Source: Dissophora ornata (Eukaryota; Mortierellomycota; Mortierellomycetes; Mortierellales; Mortierellaceae). Taken from it: a DNA stretch of 55,282 nucleotides. A program made the position numbers and the translations under genes. The notes under the pieces were generated by a model. The model ran no database searches, was not told the origin of the DNA, and saw only the letters and a list, made by a program, of their open reading frames with translations. Where the stretch lies: contig MU616691.1 of NCBI GenBank assembly GCA_025201705.1, positions 1 through 55,282 on the forward strand. Reading direction: 5' to 3'. Shown in pieces: positions 34,353 through 46,254 of this stretch (position 1 is the first letter of the stretch; each line of letters starts with the position of its first letter).

Positions 34353-37300
34353 TTAGATCTTCACGTCGGCAACTTCGTAGACTTCAAAGTCAGCGGGGTA
34401 TTTGCCCTTGGTGAGCTTGCGCTGAGCAGCGACAACAACCTTGTAGTTGCCAGCAGGCACAGCTGTCGAGGTGGTTGCGTTGCGGTCAGCGTAGATCGTG
34501 TTGTCAACCCAGGACCAGATTCTGATTACTGGTCTACCAGTTTTGGAATCGATGTTCTTGGAGCGGCCAAACTCACTGACTGGAAGACCGTACTGAGTGT
34601 TCAGGTAACCGACCTGCTTTCCAGACGCATTTACCAAACGAAGGGCTGAAAAGTAAAAAACGATATGATGTGTTAGGATAACGTGTCCTGTGGTGAGGAT
34701 TGTACGCGCTCCAGCAGGTGCATTGTTCTTAGATCATCGCGTCTTCTTACAGAGCTCAGGGGTGTGGCTTCCCAGGCGGGTATAGATATAGGGGGTCTCA
34801 ACAGCCCAGTCAAGTTTGTGGCCCTTCTCAACGGTGGTGATTGCGCCAGTTTTCTTGTTTGAGACTGCAAAGAGAGGGACACCATAGTCGGTGTCAAGGA
34901 TGGGAACCTTGGCGACATCGCCTTTCACTCCGGCATATGGGATGCGGACAGGTACAGCGTTCTTGCCCTGAGGAGTGGCGACAATGTAACCGGAATAGAA
35001 GGGAAACTCGGCCGCCTTACCAGTTGAGGGCTCTTTGAACTGAACCTTGATCTTGGCAGACTGGCCAGCGCGGACAGTGACCTTGCTCTGCGAGAACTTG
35101 ACTGTAGCCTTGTCGTTCTCGATAATGGGAGCAGTCAAGGGGTACGAGTTTCCTCCGCGGTAGGAGATAGCCGACTCGGCAGTCTCATGGCTAAGGGTGT
35201 AGACGGTCGAGCGCTTGCCAAGGTTCTTGATCTTAACCTCGACTGTCTTACCAGCGAAGTGAACAGAGTCCAGGAGCTCAATTCTATCAGGCGAGAACAA
35301 GGTCTAAAGAAAAAAATGGCCGGATGATGCGATTAGGGCTCGTTGGATGCTTTCACATACAAAAAAAAAAGGGCCAAGGTGCATAGCGGGTTTTCTGCAC
35401 GTTGAGTTACCTGTGCAGTAATAGCGTTCTTCACATTGACGAGACCACTGCCTTGCTTGGCTACAGGGGCCAAGTTAGTGTGGTTGAAGAATCGACCAGG
35501 GACGGCGGTGTTCATAAGGATTTGGCGAGCATCCTGACCACGGAGAACCTTCTTGTGGGCGCTGAACACGAGAGCATGGGCACCGGCGACGTATGGCGAA
35601 GACATGGAAGTACCAGACTCTAAAAAATTGGGGAGAGAGGGAGTGGAGGAATGTCAGCATACTGGGAGCAAGTGGCTATCAAGCATCTTTTTAAAAGCTG
35701 GCACGCAATGCGATGGAATTACCGATGGCATAGCTGCCCATGTTCACGGGATACGTGGAGAGGATGTTGCCACCAGGGCCAGCAATGTCGGGCTTGAGGT
35801 GGAGATCACCATCAAATCCCCACGAGGAAAAGTCAGAGGGAGCACCACCTCCCTCGATTCTGAAGGACTTCTTGGAGGCCGACCACTTGAAAGTGTTGGC
35901 AGGGTTCTTTCTATATGCAGCAATGATCTCAGCGCCAGCTGCAAACTCAATGGATGCCATCTGGAAGTCTGCGTTGCCTCCGAGCGAGTTCAATCCCAAG
36001 GGGACACTCTGGATGAGCATACCGGCGGCGCCAGCAGCCTTGGCAGCAGCACCACGGCCACCAGACTTGCAGCGGGTCGTGTCGCCAATGACGAGCACAA
36101 CCTTTCCGGTCACGTTCTGGCCAGCGTAAGAGTCAACCAAGCATCCATCCGAGAGTGAGCCATCCTTATCCAGAACGGGGATGAGGGTAGCGGAGGCAGG
36201 GAGATCGAGAGGCTTGCCCCAAAGCTGGGAATAAGAGTAGGGATGCTCGGCGCCACCATAGGAAAAGAAGTTGTATGATCCAGCAACGTTGTCGAACGAG
36301 GCAACGGATGTCGAGAGAGCTCCCAAGCCGGCGTTGGAGACACTCCAGGCTCCCTAGATGATGTAGAAAATAGATGCGCTACTGCATTAGTGTCTGGCAC
36401 ACTATACATCTTGGAAGGAAAAGGGCATTCGAAGGAGAAGAGGAAATGAGCAGAGCAGAGTACTTACATCAGCACCGTCGTTTCCGGCTGAGGCAACGAC
36501 GGACAAACCACGGGCGGTCAAGCTGTCAGCGAGAACAGCAATTGGTGTGGATCTATAAGCGGAGCCGGACCCGAGGGACATGTTGATAATGTTCATGCCT
36601 AAGTACAGGAGAAACAACGACGAGGGCGCATTGTCAGACCGGGCAGTGCACATTTCAACAGCTATCATTAATGAATGACCAACAAACCTTGGTTGAATGC
36701 GAGTTCCATGCCCTATTGACGGTTCGCGAAATGCATCAATACACTAGTTAGATTGGTTTTACACCACGCTGTGGGAGGTGGTTTCCCGCTTGCTTGTTTA
36801 TAAACATACCAACATGATGACATCGGAGCTTCCACTGCCGGCACAAGAAAAGATTCTGTAGGCGCCAAAGGTGACCTCGGGTGCCACACCAACGAAAGGC
36901 TGAGGAGCGCCAACCTTTCTAGCGTCAGCGCCAATGATACCAGCAACGTGGGTGCCGTGGCCGTTGCAAGTGTCTCTTGGATCTGTTTGGAAGGGACAGA
37001 GAGAGGGCCATTCAGGAGAATATCAGATTAGAACGGTTGGCAGGAGAGAAATGCACCTTACGTAGTTTGGCCAAGGCATGTGAATCGTACCAGCATCCTG
37101 GGTGGCAACACCAGCCTTGTCATAATCGTCGCCAACAAAGTCCCAGCCATAGCGGACACGACAACCCTTGCCGAAGCAACCTCCGAGAGCAGGGTGGGTA
37201 TAGTCAACGCCGGAATCAATGATGCCGACCTTGATGCCCTTGCCGGTGTATTTGAACGTCTTTTGGACGTAGTCGACGCCGGTCATCGTGTGAGCGGAGG

Positions 37301-37754
37301 TCAAATAGGGCTGGGCGAGATCTTCTTTGGAGAGATTGGCCTTGGGGAGCTGGTAGCGCTCGACGGGCCAGACACGTTTGATGCCAGGAATCTCGGCCAA
37401 TTCTTCGCCAGTGTGACCGGACTTGACCTGGATGGAAACGCCGTTGAATTGGCTATACTGGCCGCGAACCTTGAACGAAAGTCCCTTCTTGCCGTTGAGG
37501 TAGTTGTTAGCCTTTGTGTGGTCGACACCATCGTGGTACTACAGCGTCAAACGCGTGGAAATGTGCATGTCAGCCAAAAGGGAACCTAAACTGTACTATG
37601 CGACACAAGGCAGTCAACATGAAGAATCACACACCTCAATGATATAGGCACCGGGAATAATGTCGACGTCGGGGCGTGCCTCGCTTGGGTGGAATTTACC
37701 GGCAGACACAAGGGTCGCTGCAGCGATGAGGCAAAGAATAGAGGTGATTTTCAT
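34353..37754 (-). CDS. Secreted subtilisin-like serine protease (S8) with PA domain
   Basis: Nine exons: 37754-37635, 37538-37091, 36982-36810, 36712-36688, 36598-36468, 36353-35723, 35619-35411, 35303-34751 and 34645-34353, for 860 residues. A signal peptide ([18 protein letters not shown]) is followed by an I9-type propeptide (about 30-120). The catalytic triad is complete: Asp in [11 protein letters not shown] (about 146), His198 in [10 protein letters not shown] and Ser514 in [13 protein letters not shown]; the oxyanion Asn295 lies in SAGNDG. A PA domain is inserted between Asn and Ser ([20 protein letters not shown], exon 6), and an Fn3-like beta domain (580-760) follows. This is the arrangement of Vpr/cucumisin/C5a-peptidase-type subtilases; the enzyme should act outside the cell on proteins. 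Exon 4 is only 25 bases. The donor GTACGA of exon 2 was chosen over two others nearby because it alone gives [16 protein letters not shown]. Confidence 0.96.
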
Positions 37755-37941
37755 GACTTGAATGAATGGAATGGGATGACAGGAGCGTCGTGGCTGTGGT
37801 GGGTGGGGGCACGTTAGAGGATGGGGCGGGGAACCGAGGGAAGGGAGAGGGAGGGGGGTCTAGGAAGACGGTAAATGGGAGATCGGATGTGATATCTGCA
37901 GAACAAGAAAAGAAAAAGGAAGAGAAGACAACACTTTCGTC

Positions 37942-37948
37942 TTTTATA
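37942..37948 (-). promoter_or_regulatory. TATA box of the subtilase gene
   Basis: TATAAAA on the minus strand, 188 bases before the ATG, separated from it by a C/T-rich stretch. Assigned by motif and position. Confidence 0.55.
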
Positions 37949-38084
37949 TGCTGCGTTCCATCGTCGCCATGCTTCCAAGTTTTTCCCGGGGTTCCCACCA
38001 TGGGTGTTTTGGTTTGATGTTCAGGGAACAGTGTTGAGGCAGGTCGGCCATTCAGAGGTGCAGCAGCGCCAATTTTCGTTCACA

Positions 38085-38105
38085 TCAACCCTTGTTTAGG
38101 GTTGA
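38085..38105. repeat. Perfect 8-bp inverted repeat
   Basis: TCAACCCT and AGGGTTGA separated by five bases, about 330 bases upstream of the subtilase start. It could be a binding site for a dimeric regulator or chance. The half site contains the telomere-like hexamer TTAGGG but there is no tandem array. Confidence 0.5.
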
Positions 38106-40715
38106 GCATGAATCCTAATATTAGTTATTGAAAGCATATGGTTGTTGTTGTATTTGATGCAGAGCCTCGGGAATGTAACTCATTTCTAGGATTCGCTAGC
38201 GGCTGTCAATGAAGCGAAGGGGCATAAAATGCGCCATTCGATTCTCGGTAAACAAGAAATGGCGCGGATAGTCCACCCCTGGTATCCAGGGACAAGCAAC
38301 AGAGAGCACCCTGAGCCCGCGCCTAAAGCACTCATGGGGGTTTTGCGGATGATAAGCAGAAAGCACGCGCTGCCGACCCAATCAGACGCGCAGAAACAAT
38401 AATTGCTCTCACAGGCGACGCATGTTCGATTGGGAATTCTCTGAACGCCCGGCATCATTCTTCCACCTCCTCTTCCAGCAGCAAACTGATTGCACAGTCT
38501 CCCTTCAGTCATCCAGGGCCCAGACAACAACCATGGCGGCCTGACCTGCAAATGATCTTCTCTGGATGTAAAAAGCATGCATAAGATGTACAGTTGCGGA
38601 GCACGAGATGCCCTTGATCCGAAGGACGCTGAGCGACCCAGATTCATGTGTACATGACGTGCGGCCAGATACATTCCCACAGTGCCTTTGGTGGATATGG
38701 ATATGCGCCCTCGCATGACATATTACTGTAGAGGTGGTACAATAGTATAGTTGTTGCCACTGTGCCCTCTACCGCTGAGAGCAGTTTCAATGGGCGCTCT
38801 TGTATCCCTCACAGCAATTATTCCCAGCGATGCGATGGTAGTCTATGAGGTCTGCAAGGGTGTGAGAGCATCAATTCTCAGTCCAATCACACCACAGCAG
38901 CAGTCGATCTACCATGCCAGCCCTTTGTTGGAGTGATGCATATCATTCAGGGTCGAATCTCTCAACCCTACGCCTTGTCAGAGCCCACCGCTGGGTAAGT
39001 ATGTAGCCCATTCTAAGGATAAACCGCGTTCATCGCCCCTGGAGCCATTAAAGAGACTTGCTCGGCGTGTATGAGAGAAACACTATACTGTTTTCTGCTT
39101 CCAAGGTTCAATGCACTTCGCTGTCTGAGATTGGCGCTTCATCGTGTGTACATGGAAAATGAACTTTCGCCGCTTGCACGTATTTTTGTAACATTGGGCT
39201 TCACGCAAAGTTTATTACGGTATACCGGCCACCACAGCGAGACTGGCGCAGCAAAGGCAACACTTTTCCCCCGTAGACATGACGTACAGACACAGGAGAT
39301 TGTATCCATGCTAAGGATCTACCAGGCTGCTCCAAGGGGGCCTAATTCTAGTCCTGGCACCAGAGGCAGTGCCTCAGTAGGAATCGAATAGAGATTGCCT
39401 AGTTGTGAAGAGTTAGGCCGCAATCATGTACGAGCACAGAAGAAATTCCTCGTCAGGAATGCTCTTCATGAACGAGTCCCCGATGATAAAAAATATTATT
39501 CAGGTGTCATGCTCGGAAGCATGCATCATGCTGATTAGCGTATGAGATAAACCAGGTCGCTTTTTTATTGCTCGCTTCTACACGGTCAACATCCAACCTG
39601 GCGCCAACAGACCCTACAGAATTAAAGCTTTGGGCAAGGTCTATCGAATGTCACTATTCCCATCACTGCCGTTTGCCTGGAGGACGAGCAATTGATACGC
39701 GAAAATTCTAGTCGGGACAGAACGACCAGGTCTGAATGGTGTCCGTCGTTTTGCCTCAATGTTGCCTTGTACGGAAATTGTACGTTTTGCAAAAAGGAAA
39801 TCGACCAAATTCTTTAAAAGGAAAACGACCATCTCGTCAAAGAAAAGCCCAGAACAAGACTTCACGTTGACGGCCACCTTCCGCTGGATAATCGCACACC
39901 AGAGGGTCGCGTCAACTACTAAAGAACCTTAACAAAGGCGCTAGTGATGAGTATGTAGTGCTACCCCGGAAGTAAAATTGAAAAGCCATTACTATGCCTC
40001 TCTGAATATTTCAGGGGCTCAGTGTTTGAGAGAAAAGCGCTAAGCCCAGCGTAGCCGACCAAGAGTGGAGTTGTGGAGCAATGGGCAATATCTTCCATGG
40101 ATCTGAGATGCGTTTCTTAGTTCACAGTCTACATTACGCGTAGCATGTGAACTGAACATGGATGCGAATGTGAATGTGAATGGGTCTAGACTAGCTCCGC
40201 AGAAAACCCTGCGGCGAGTGGCTTTAGATGACCACGATCACACCACATCAAAGATCACTTTGGTCATTTCTTGTTTATCGTGCCTGGATTAACAAGCAAA
40301 GGCAACAACAACATCTACAACAACAACAACAGCACCACGTCCCAAGGGAGTAGAGAGCACTCTGATCGAAAGCTCAAGTCAAGGTCAGCAAAAAATAATA
40401 ATCTTAATCGAAATAAGCGACTTTTGTGGACGGAAACGCTCATGGCAACAGCGACTTCGGTCCAATGGGGTACGCACGCAGGGCGAGAAGGTGCTCGCGA
40501 CAGGTGGGCAGCAGATGTCTACCGCGCCCCGCAAGCATACCCGCACATGTGCAGAGAGGATCTGCATGGGTGGGTGCACACACAGCCATTCCTGACTGTT
40601 CCGTCGTCGACATCGGAGTCGACATCCGCCACACCCAGACTTCCAAGCAAAGACAGATCATCAGCAAGCAACAGCCTATCACAAGTGTCTCTCCAATATT
40701 ATTGACGCCTTTCTC

Positions 40716-40718
<3 letters not shown>

Positions 40719-40748
<30 letters not shown>
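40719..40748. repeat. CT dinucleotide microsatellite
   Basis: About fifteen CT units, followed by roughly 130 bases of C/T-rich DNA (to about 40870), on the coding-strand side of the next plus-strand gene. Directly visible. Confidence 0.9.
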
Positions 40749-40750
<2 letters not shown>

Positions 40751-41721
40751 AACGCAGTTGATCGCATTCCTCCCTTTGTCTCTTCTTCCTCTTCCGCTCT
40801 CTCTCCTTCACTCTCTCCCTCTCCCTCTCACACACGCTCTCTCACTCTCTCCCCTTCTCTCTCTCGACGCACATACTCCCGCTCTTGTTCATCCGCGTTC
40901 ACATCTTCACCTCATACACGTGGACAGGTACGACTTAAGCTTAGGCCACAGGCCATCCCCCTCTCACTCATCACCCTCCCTCATCACTCTCCGCATCCTT
41001 ATCGTTCTCATTTTATCTCTACTCCCCTCACCACCTTCTGGCAGCCCTGCGCAACTGCTCTGCTGACTGATCGATTAAAAGCGTCTTGCCGAGACATTGC
41101 ACGAAGAAACACCCCAGAGGCTTTTTTTATTTTTCTTTTCCAAGCGCCGACATGCTGGGGAGAGAGGCAATTGAACCAGGAGAAACGCAACAGCCCACTC
41201 CTCTCAGCTCTGCCAATAGGAATGCCTTGTATTCTGGTTCATAGTTCCTCGCCCCCTCTTCATCCCTCCTCGCCCCTCCTCTCACCTCATTCATCTACTA
41301 TATGTGCCCTTCCACCTCCTGAGACTCGAGCCTGCAGAGCCCAGCTTGGATCGATGGTTCCTTGGGACATGAGTATCATAAAATATCAAATTAATAGGGC
41401 GTAGGTTTGGGCTTGTGGGAGACGTGCTCAAACTCAGTAAATCATCGCCAACAGGGAAAAAGGCGATGCAAAAGTTGGGCTGAAGTCGACACTTAATCCA
41501 GCAATTTACATGTAGCTTTGCATGGTACTGGAATGGTTAGCATGGAAATAAAAACGCCTTTCCGTGTTTGTTACCTTCCTGTGCCTGTGACCCGTCCCTG
41601 CGCCTAATTTTAACTCGAATACACTTTTCTAATTGTCGGTCACTTTTTCCCTTCTCGCTTCTGATCGTCTGCTTACCTCTGCTCGTCTCTACCATGGCCC
41701 ACTAGCTACACCCACGCACAA

Positions 41722-43190
41722 ATGCAACGCCAGGACACCGCCCACACCCTCCTCCACATGGAGCTGGACCCTGACCCGGCCTCAGTACCTCAGCCTCTCT
41801 CGCCCCTCCGCTTCAAGCCCATCTCCGAGCACTACTGCTGCTGTCTCCCAGTCACTTCTGGTGTATGGGTGCTGTCTCTCACCCTCATCGTAAGTCGCTC
41901 TAAAGATCGCATCTGCCCCATTCAGTCTTCAGTTTCTTGCTTACGCTCGTAGCTCGGACTAAATCACCCCTCCTCTAGATTCCCTCTCTTGCCCTCGCCC
42001 TCTGCTTTAACGTTGCCGATCTGCAGGGATTCATCCAGTTCAACTCCCCAGCACAGGTCAAAGTCTTTTACACTGTCGTGTATGCGCTCTACACTCTCCT
42101 CGGCCTTGCTGCTGCTGCAGTTCTGCCGCGCATGGCCATCGACAGACGACTTAAGACCCTCATATTTTTCTACTGGATACTGATCACCGCCACCGTCATC
42201 GAAGGGGTCTATTTTGGCATCATGATGTCAAAACAAAAGTTGAAGTTGGTTAGCTATTGCGGGAACGGCGATTCAGGAACATCAACCGTCCCTGCAATTT
42301 CCATTCCTTCCACCGGCAATGGCACCTCGCCAGGCATTGGCGCCAGTGCCTCCGTCAAAGACCCTCATCCCATCATCTGCCATAAAACACATGCTCTTGT
42401 TGGAGTGTTCTACATCTTGGGTCCCGGTGGCTGGATCATCCTCCATAGCGTATGGATTTTGATCGTTGCTCTGTACTCGAAAGCCCTTCGAAGACTTCAT
42501 CCCGCCGATGAAGAACTGGCCACTGTCATGATGGCACGTCGATCGATTCAAGATCATGTCGTCAAAAAGACAGAGTTTCCGAGACCCGTCACGGCTGTGT
42601 TTAGCAGCAATCGAAAGTATCGTGAAGCTGACATCAAGGGCAAATCAACAGACGATATAGAGATGAAGTCGGGAATTCACCTGCACCAGCACCATCCCTT
42701 CCAGCATGATATCCCTTTTAACGAGGCAAACCATCAGCGCTCTTCATCGGGCCTTGGTACCATGCTCCGCAGCATCAAACCATGGCCTTCGTCAGAGCAG
42801 GTTCGACGACAAAGCGGCTCGCTACAACATATTGATGAGGATGATGACCGAAGCATCAAATCTGACGAAAGCGAGCATGGTCACGATGCTGACAACTCAG
42901 AGGATGGCTCGGCATCGGGTCGAGCCTCGGACGGACCCATGTCCTCCAGAACCGATATTCCTGCGGATGGTAAGGGCTGGTGGATTCGACAAATCGAGGG
43001 CAAACGCCGTGGGGAGATTTGTCCTTGCACTATGGACCAGCACGAGTCACAGGAGCATGGCTCGTGTTGGTGCGGCAAACAGAGACGCACCAGCCAAAAC
43101 AAAGTCTTGAACTCGGAGGCGTCATCAGAAGCGGGCCCCAGTGGCACTAATCAACGATCATTGAACTCCCAGTCCTCCTTGGCCACATAA
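41722..43190 (+). CDS. Four-span membrane protein with Cys-rich tail, unknown function
   Basis: Two exons, 41722-41889 and 41979-43190 (89-base intron, GTAAGT...CTAG), give 459 residues. I do not recognise the family. A short N-terminal segment with a CCC cluster (SEHYCCCLPV) precedes four hydrophobic spans: VWVLSLTLIIPSLALALCF, VVYALYTLLGLAAAAVL, LIFFYWILITATVIEGVYF and VFYILGPGGWIILHSVWIL. The loop between spans 3 and 4 is Ser/Thr/Gly-rich with a conserved-looking Cys pair (SYCGNGD and IICHK), possibly lumenal. After span 4 comes a long soluble tail of about 300 residues: His-rich (HLHQHHPFQHD), acidic (DEDDDRSIKSDESEHGHD), then a Cys cluster, RGEICPCTMDQ and GSCWCGKQRR. The four-span plan recalls MARVEL/tetraspan-type proteins, but no signature proves it. 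The Cys-rich ends suggest palmitoylation or metal binding, as inference only. Confidence 0.85.
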
Positions 43191-43400
43191 TCCGCAATGA
43201 TTTCTTATACCTAGATGCCCTATAAGTCGCTTCAGGGCCCAATCTTTGTAACCATCTATTGTTACTTTCAATGTTTTTTTTTTCATTCACATCCATGTAG
43301 CCATGCGCCAATTGTATTTTTAGGTAGACGTAATAACATTAACCACTGTACTATACATTGTGTCATGAAACACAGCCTTTATGATATATATGCTACATTG

Positions 43401-45272
43401 TTACTTAATAACACGGCTACTGTAAACGACCCCGCCCCCAGGCTGTTTTACGCTTCGGGCATGCTTGAGCAACAGGATGTCAAGCTTCTTTTCGTCCAGA
43501 ACAAGATCCCGCAAGAATGGACGGATCTCTTGACCTTCCCATTTGTTCTTGATCTCAAACAGAGCCATGAAGCGCGTTGCTGGGTCGTTGGGCAAATGGC
43601 TTTTTGAAAAATACCGAACGAACCTCTGAACCTGATTCCGCTCTCGCAGACGATCTGCTTCGACAACACACTCGCCCTAGAATGAGGAAGATTCATTGCA
43701 AGACAGGAAGTCAGAAATACATTCAAGTTTTAACTCCTAGAAGAGCAAAAAATACTCACAGCGAGGTCAGCAAGGTCCGCCTGAAAATGTCCATGCAGAG
43801 ATTTTTCCCATGTATACATGAACTCCTCCAGCTTCCAACGGTTCCCCTACAACACAAGAGACATCATCCTGTTAGGGTCGATAACTAAACAGAAATGAGA
43901 TCCACATCCTAGCCTGGCTAGACACATACCCTTTCTATTGTTGACAGCAAATGAACACCCATATAAGTGCGCAGTTTTTTGGCGGAGAGATGGTAGTATC
44001 CTATACAAAGAATGAACGTTGTCAGAGATACCGTTAACGACAATGCACACCCATCAATTATTACATCGGGATGCGATGCGATAGCACGACGGTTCATGTT
44101 CAAACTTCGCTATACAGTTGTCGCCTCGTAGACATTTACACACCTGGCTTTAAGACCTGTTCATCATCCGAGAAACTTTCCAGGCAATGCTCGACCATCC
44201 ATGATTCGATTCCCGACTCTCTTTCAGGCGCCTCTTCCTCGATCATCTTGCAGAGTGTATTTCCATCGATGGCCTCCGCACTCATCTCAAGAACATTCAT
44301 TGTCATGAGTATCTCTTGCAGGATATCAAACATGAATCGTCGTTTAAAGAGTCGCCAATGACCTTCAGCGTGTTTCAGTTTATCAATGCAGTTAATACAG
44401 GGCAGTTAGAAGACGTGAAGTCTGGACAATCTCATTCCTATTAGCTTCGTTCGAATGTTCTAGTCAACAGGACAAAGGAGGTACCTTCAATCATGCATGC
44501 ATGCCGCTCCTTGAGCCATTGAAGAATCTCCTTGTCGCTCGCCTGGATGATGGATTGTAACTGGGTCCAAGAATACAAGCGACCCTGAGGGCGACCAACA
44601 AATAGTGAAAGGGTATCTCGATTAGTATTCAATTCCAAATTCGTGCCCGGATATCATAGCTTTTGTAACGGAATGAGGGTGGTCCATTGAAATACCTTCT
44701 GTTCAGATTCTCGGGCCCATCCCTCAAACGGACATTGTCCCAGTAGCTCTGCCAGTCGGTCCAGCCTTGGCGAAATTGGAATCAAATCTAGGACGCTGTC
44801 CAGTATATCCAGAACGACCTGTTTCTCGTATGGAGAGTCGTCAGATTCATCTTCGTAGATTTGATAGGGATCTGTATCGATCTCCATATCCGCTGTTCCA
44901 TAACCCTGCCTCCTTTGGCTGATGATAGGTGCGATTGGGAGAAGCATGTTGGAGGTATGGGCGCGCTGGAGACTGAATGTCTGGGTGGGAGTGCAGAGTA
45001 CAGCCGTGTCCTTTTCCAGTCCTCGCACTTGAAAGCTAATATGGAAGGAAGGATAGCCAGGAGACACCATTCAGTCGGTATCCGATAAAGCAAGCGTATT
45101 GCTACTAAGGTGCGGCAATGTACCTCAGAGGACCCTCTCCATTGCCACTGATGTAGGCCTCAAGCGACTTTGGTATTTCGAGAAGAGTATAAGAAGACTG
45201 CACAAAGTCGCGTGCAAAGATGATGTCGGTAGTCCTTGCATTGCATGGGGGCTGTGTCGACGGATTTGCCAT
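43401..45272 (-). CDS. DCC1: Sister-chromatid cohesion protein DCC1
   Basis: Seven exons: 45272-45124, 45035-44696, 44584-44485, 44362-44144, 44000-43930, 43846-43760 and 43676-43401, for 413 residues (yeast Dcc1 is 380, human DSCC1 393). DCC1 joins CTF8 and CTF18 in the alternative RFC clamp loader that acts on PCNA at replication forks and supports cohesion. Family marks are YTLLEIPKSLEAYI near the start, TAVLCTPTQTFSLQRAHTSN, LDRLAELLGQCPFEGWARE, then winged-helix-like C-terminal segments (YSWTQLQSIIQASDKEIL, YHLSAKKLRTYMGVHLL) and RPFLRDLVLDEKKLDILLLKHAR at the end. Six introns of 83-143 bases make it one of the most fragmented genes here. The third intron uses an AAG acceptor (GCTGAAG). 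Each junction restores a continuous family sequence. The SRPBCC gene ends only 126 bases upstream of its start. Confidence 0.9.
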
Positions 45273-45398
45273 CTGTGAATCGGGAAATAGAATGAAGACG
45301 CAGACAACGCGTTTTTTTTTGTTTTGCAGTTTGCTCGTTTGTGTTTAATTAAATCACGTGACTATTTACTCAAACACGCCCAATCATAATAAGCGCGA

Positions 45399-46254
45399 TC
45401 ATTTCTTGCCAACAGCCTTTGCCAGATCCTCCAATCCTTCCTGGCGCTTGTAGCGACTGTCTTCAATCACCGCTGTTTGAAATTGCGTGAAAACCCGGCC
45501 ACAAGTTAGTTCCAGGCTTAGCCAACAAAATGACAAAAAAAATGGATCCCAAAGAAATAATAAAAGGATGCAGGAGCTCCATACCAAGTTGTGCGTCTGA
45601 CGAAAACTCTGCGGACCATTCCACAAAGGTCGTGTTGTTCGCAGTGACTTTGCGAAGCGAAATGGTGTGCAACGCAGACATGAAGTCAACAGGCGGTTGA
45701 GCTTCGATAAAGTCAAAGCTCACGAAGTGTTCGAGATCTATCCTCGGTCAAGAGATGATTAAGACTGTTATAATCTGGATCATTCCATCTCATTTCATGT
45801 CTCAGTGTCAAGATAGCAACCAATGTCTTACCAGACAGCTCCACAACCTTGACTTCCTGCACGGCACCGTCATTGAACGAGATCTTTCTAGTGCTTCCGA
45901 CTAATAGAGCAAGAGAGTAAGAGAGTAGATTGCAAGACTGGTAAGAAACATACAGACCACAACATGTCCGTTCCTCATAGTGTACGAGGTTCATTTATAA
46001 TTGAAAGCCGAGATCCTGCGCCTTTGTTACCTTCACCGGCACCACCGTCGAGCTCGACATGCTTGACGGCTTTCCAAAAGCCGAGCTCCACGGAGCGCAC
46101 ATGTTTCCACACGATATCGATGGGCGCCTGCATTGAAGGAAGAACTAAAGGTCAGGAGACTCTTTCCTCGTATGTTGTGCAAGGGTCAACCTGGAGGCGG
46201 GGGTTCTATCTTCACCTCGATGACGCGCGATTCGACGACTCTGGTAACAGACAT
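45399..46254 (-). CDS. Small SRPBCC (Bet v1/START-like) superfamily protein
   Basis: Five exons, 46254-46216, 46127-46031, 45900-45832, 45737-45585 and 45472-45399, give 143 residues, the usual size of a single SRPBCC domain. The start MSVTRVVESRVIEAPIDIVW followed by KHVRSVELGFWKAV matches the first strand and helices of this hydrophobic-pocket fold. Then come GAGEVGSTRKISF, LTLRHEM, TTFVEWSAEF, a typical beta-sheet strand, and a C-terminal helix (GLEDLAKAVGKK). Proteins of this fold bind or process small lipids, hormones or polyketides; the ligand here is unknown. Plant MLP/PYR-type and fungal uncharacterised members look similar. The first donor (GTGAAG after VIE) was chosen over a later one because it gives the phase needed for APIDIVW. 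Its 3' end lies close to the DCC1 promoter. Confidence 0.85.

Larger units (their letters stand above)
37755..41721. other. Gene-poor region of about 4 kb
   Basis: Apart from the subtilase promoter at its left end and the CT-rich promoter of the next gene at its right end, I see no supportable gene. Between about 38150 and 40250 base composition is more even than in the flanking CT-rich DNA. The longest frame is 38186-38716 on the minus strand (176 codons, Cys- and Gly-containing, resembling nothing I know). No terminal inverted repeats, transposase or reverse transcriptase motifs were recognised. CAACAA repeats occur at about 40303-40330. Confidence 0.6.

Noticed and set aside
38186..38716. 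Minus-strand frame of 176 codons in the gene-poor gap
   Set aside because: No domain, no promoter features and no homologous pattern that I can see; kept only as part of the description of the gap.
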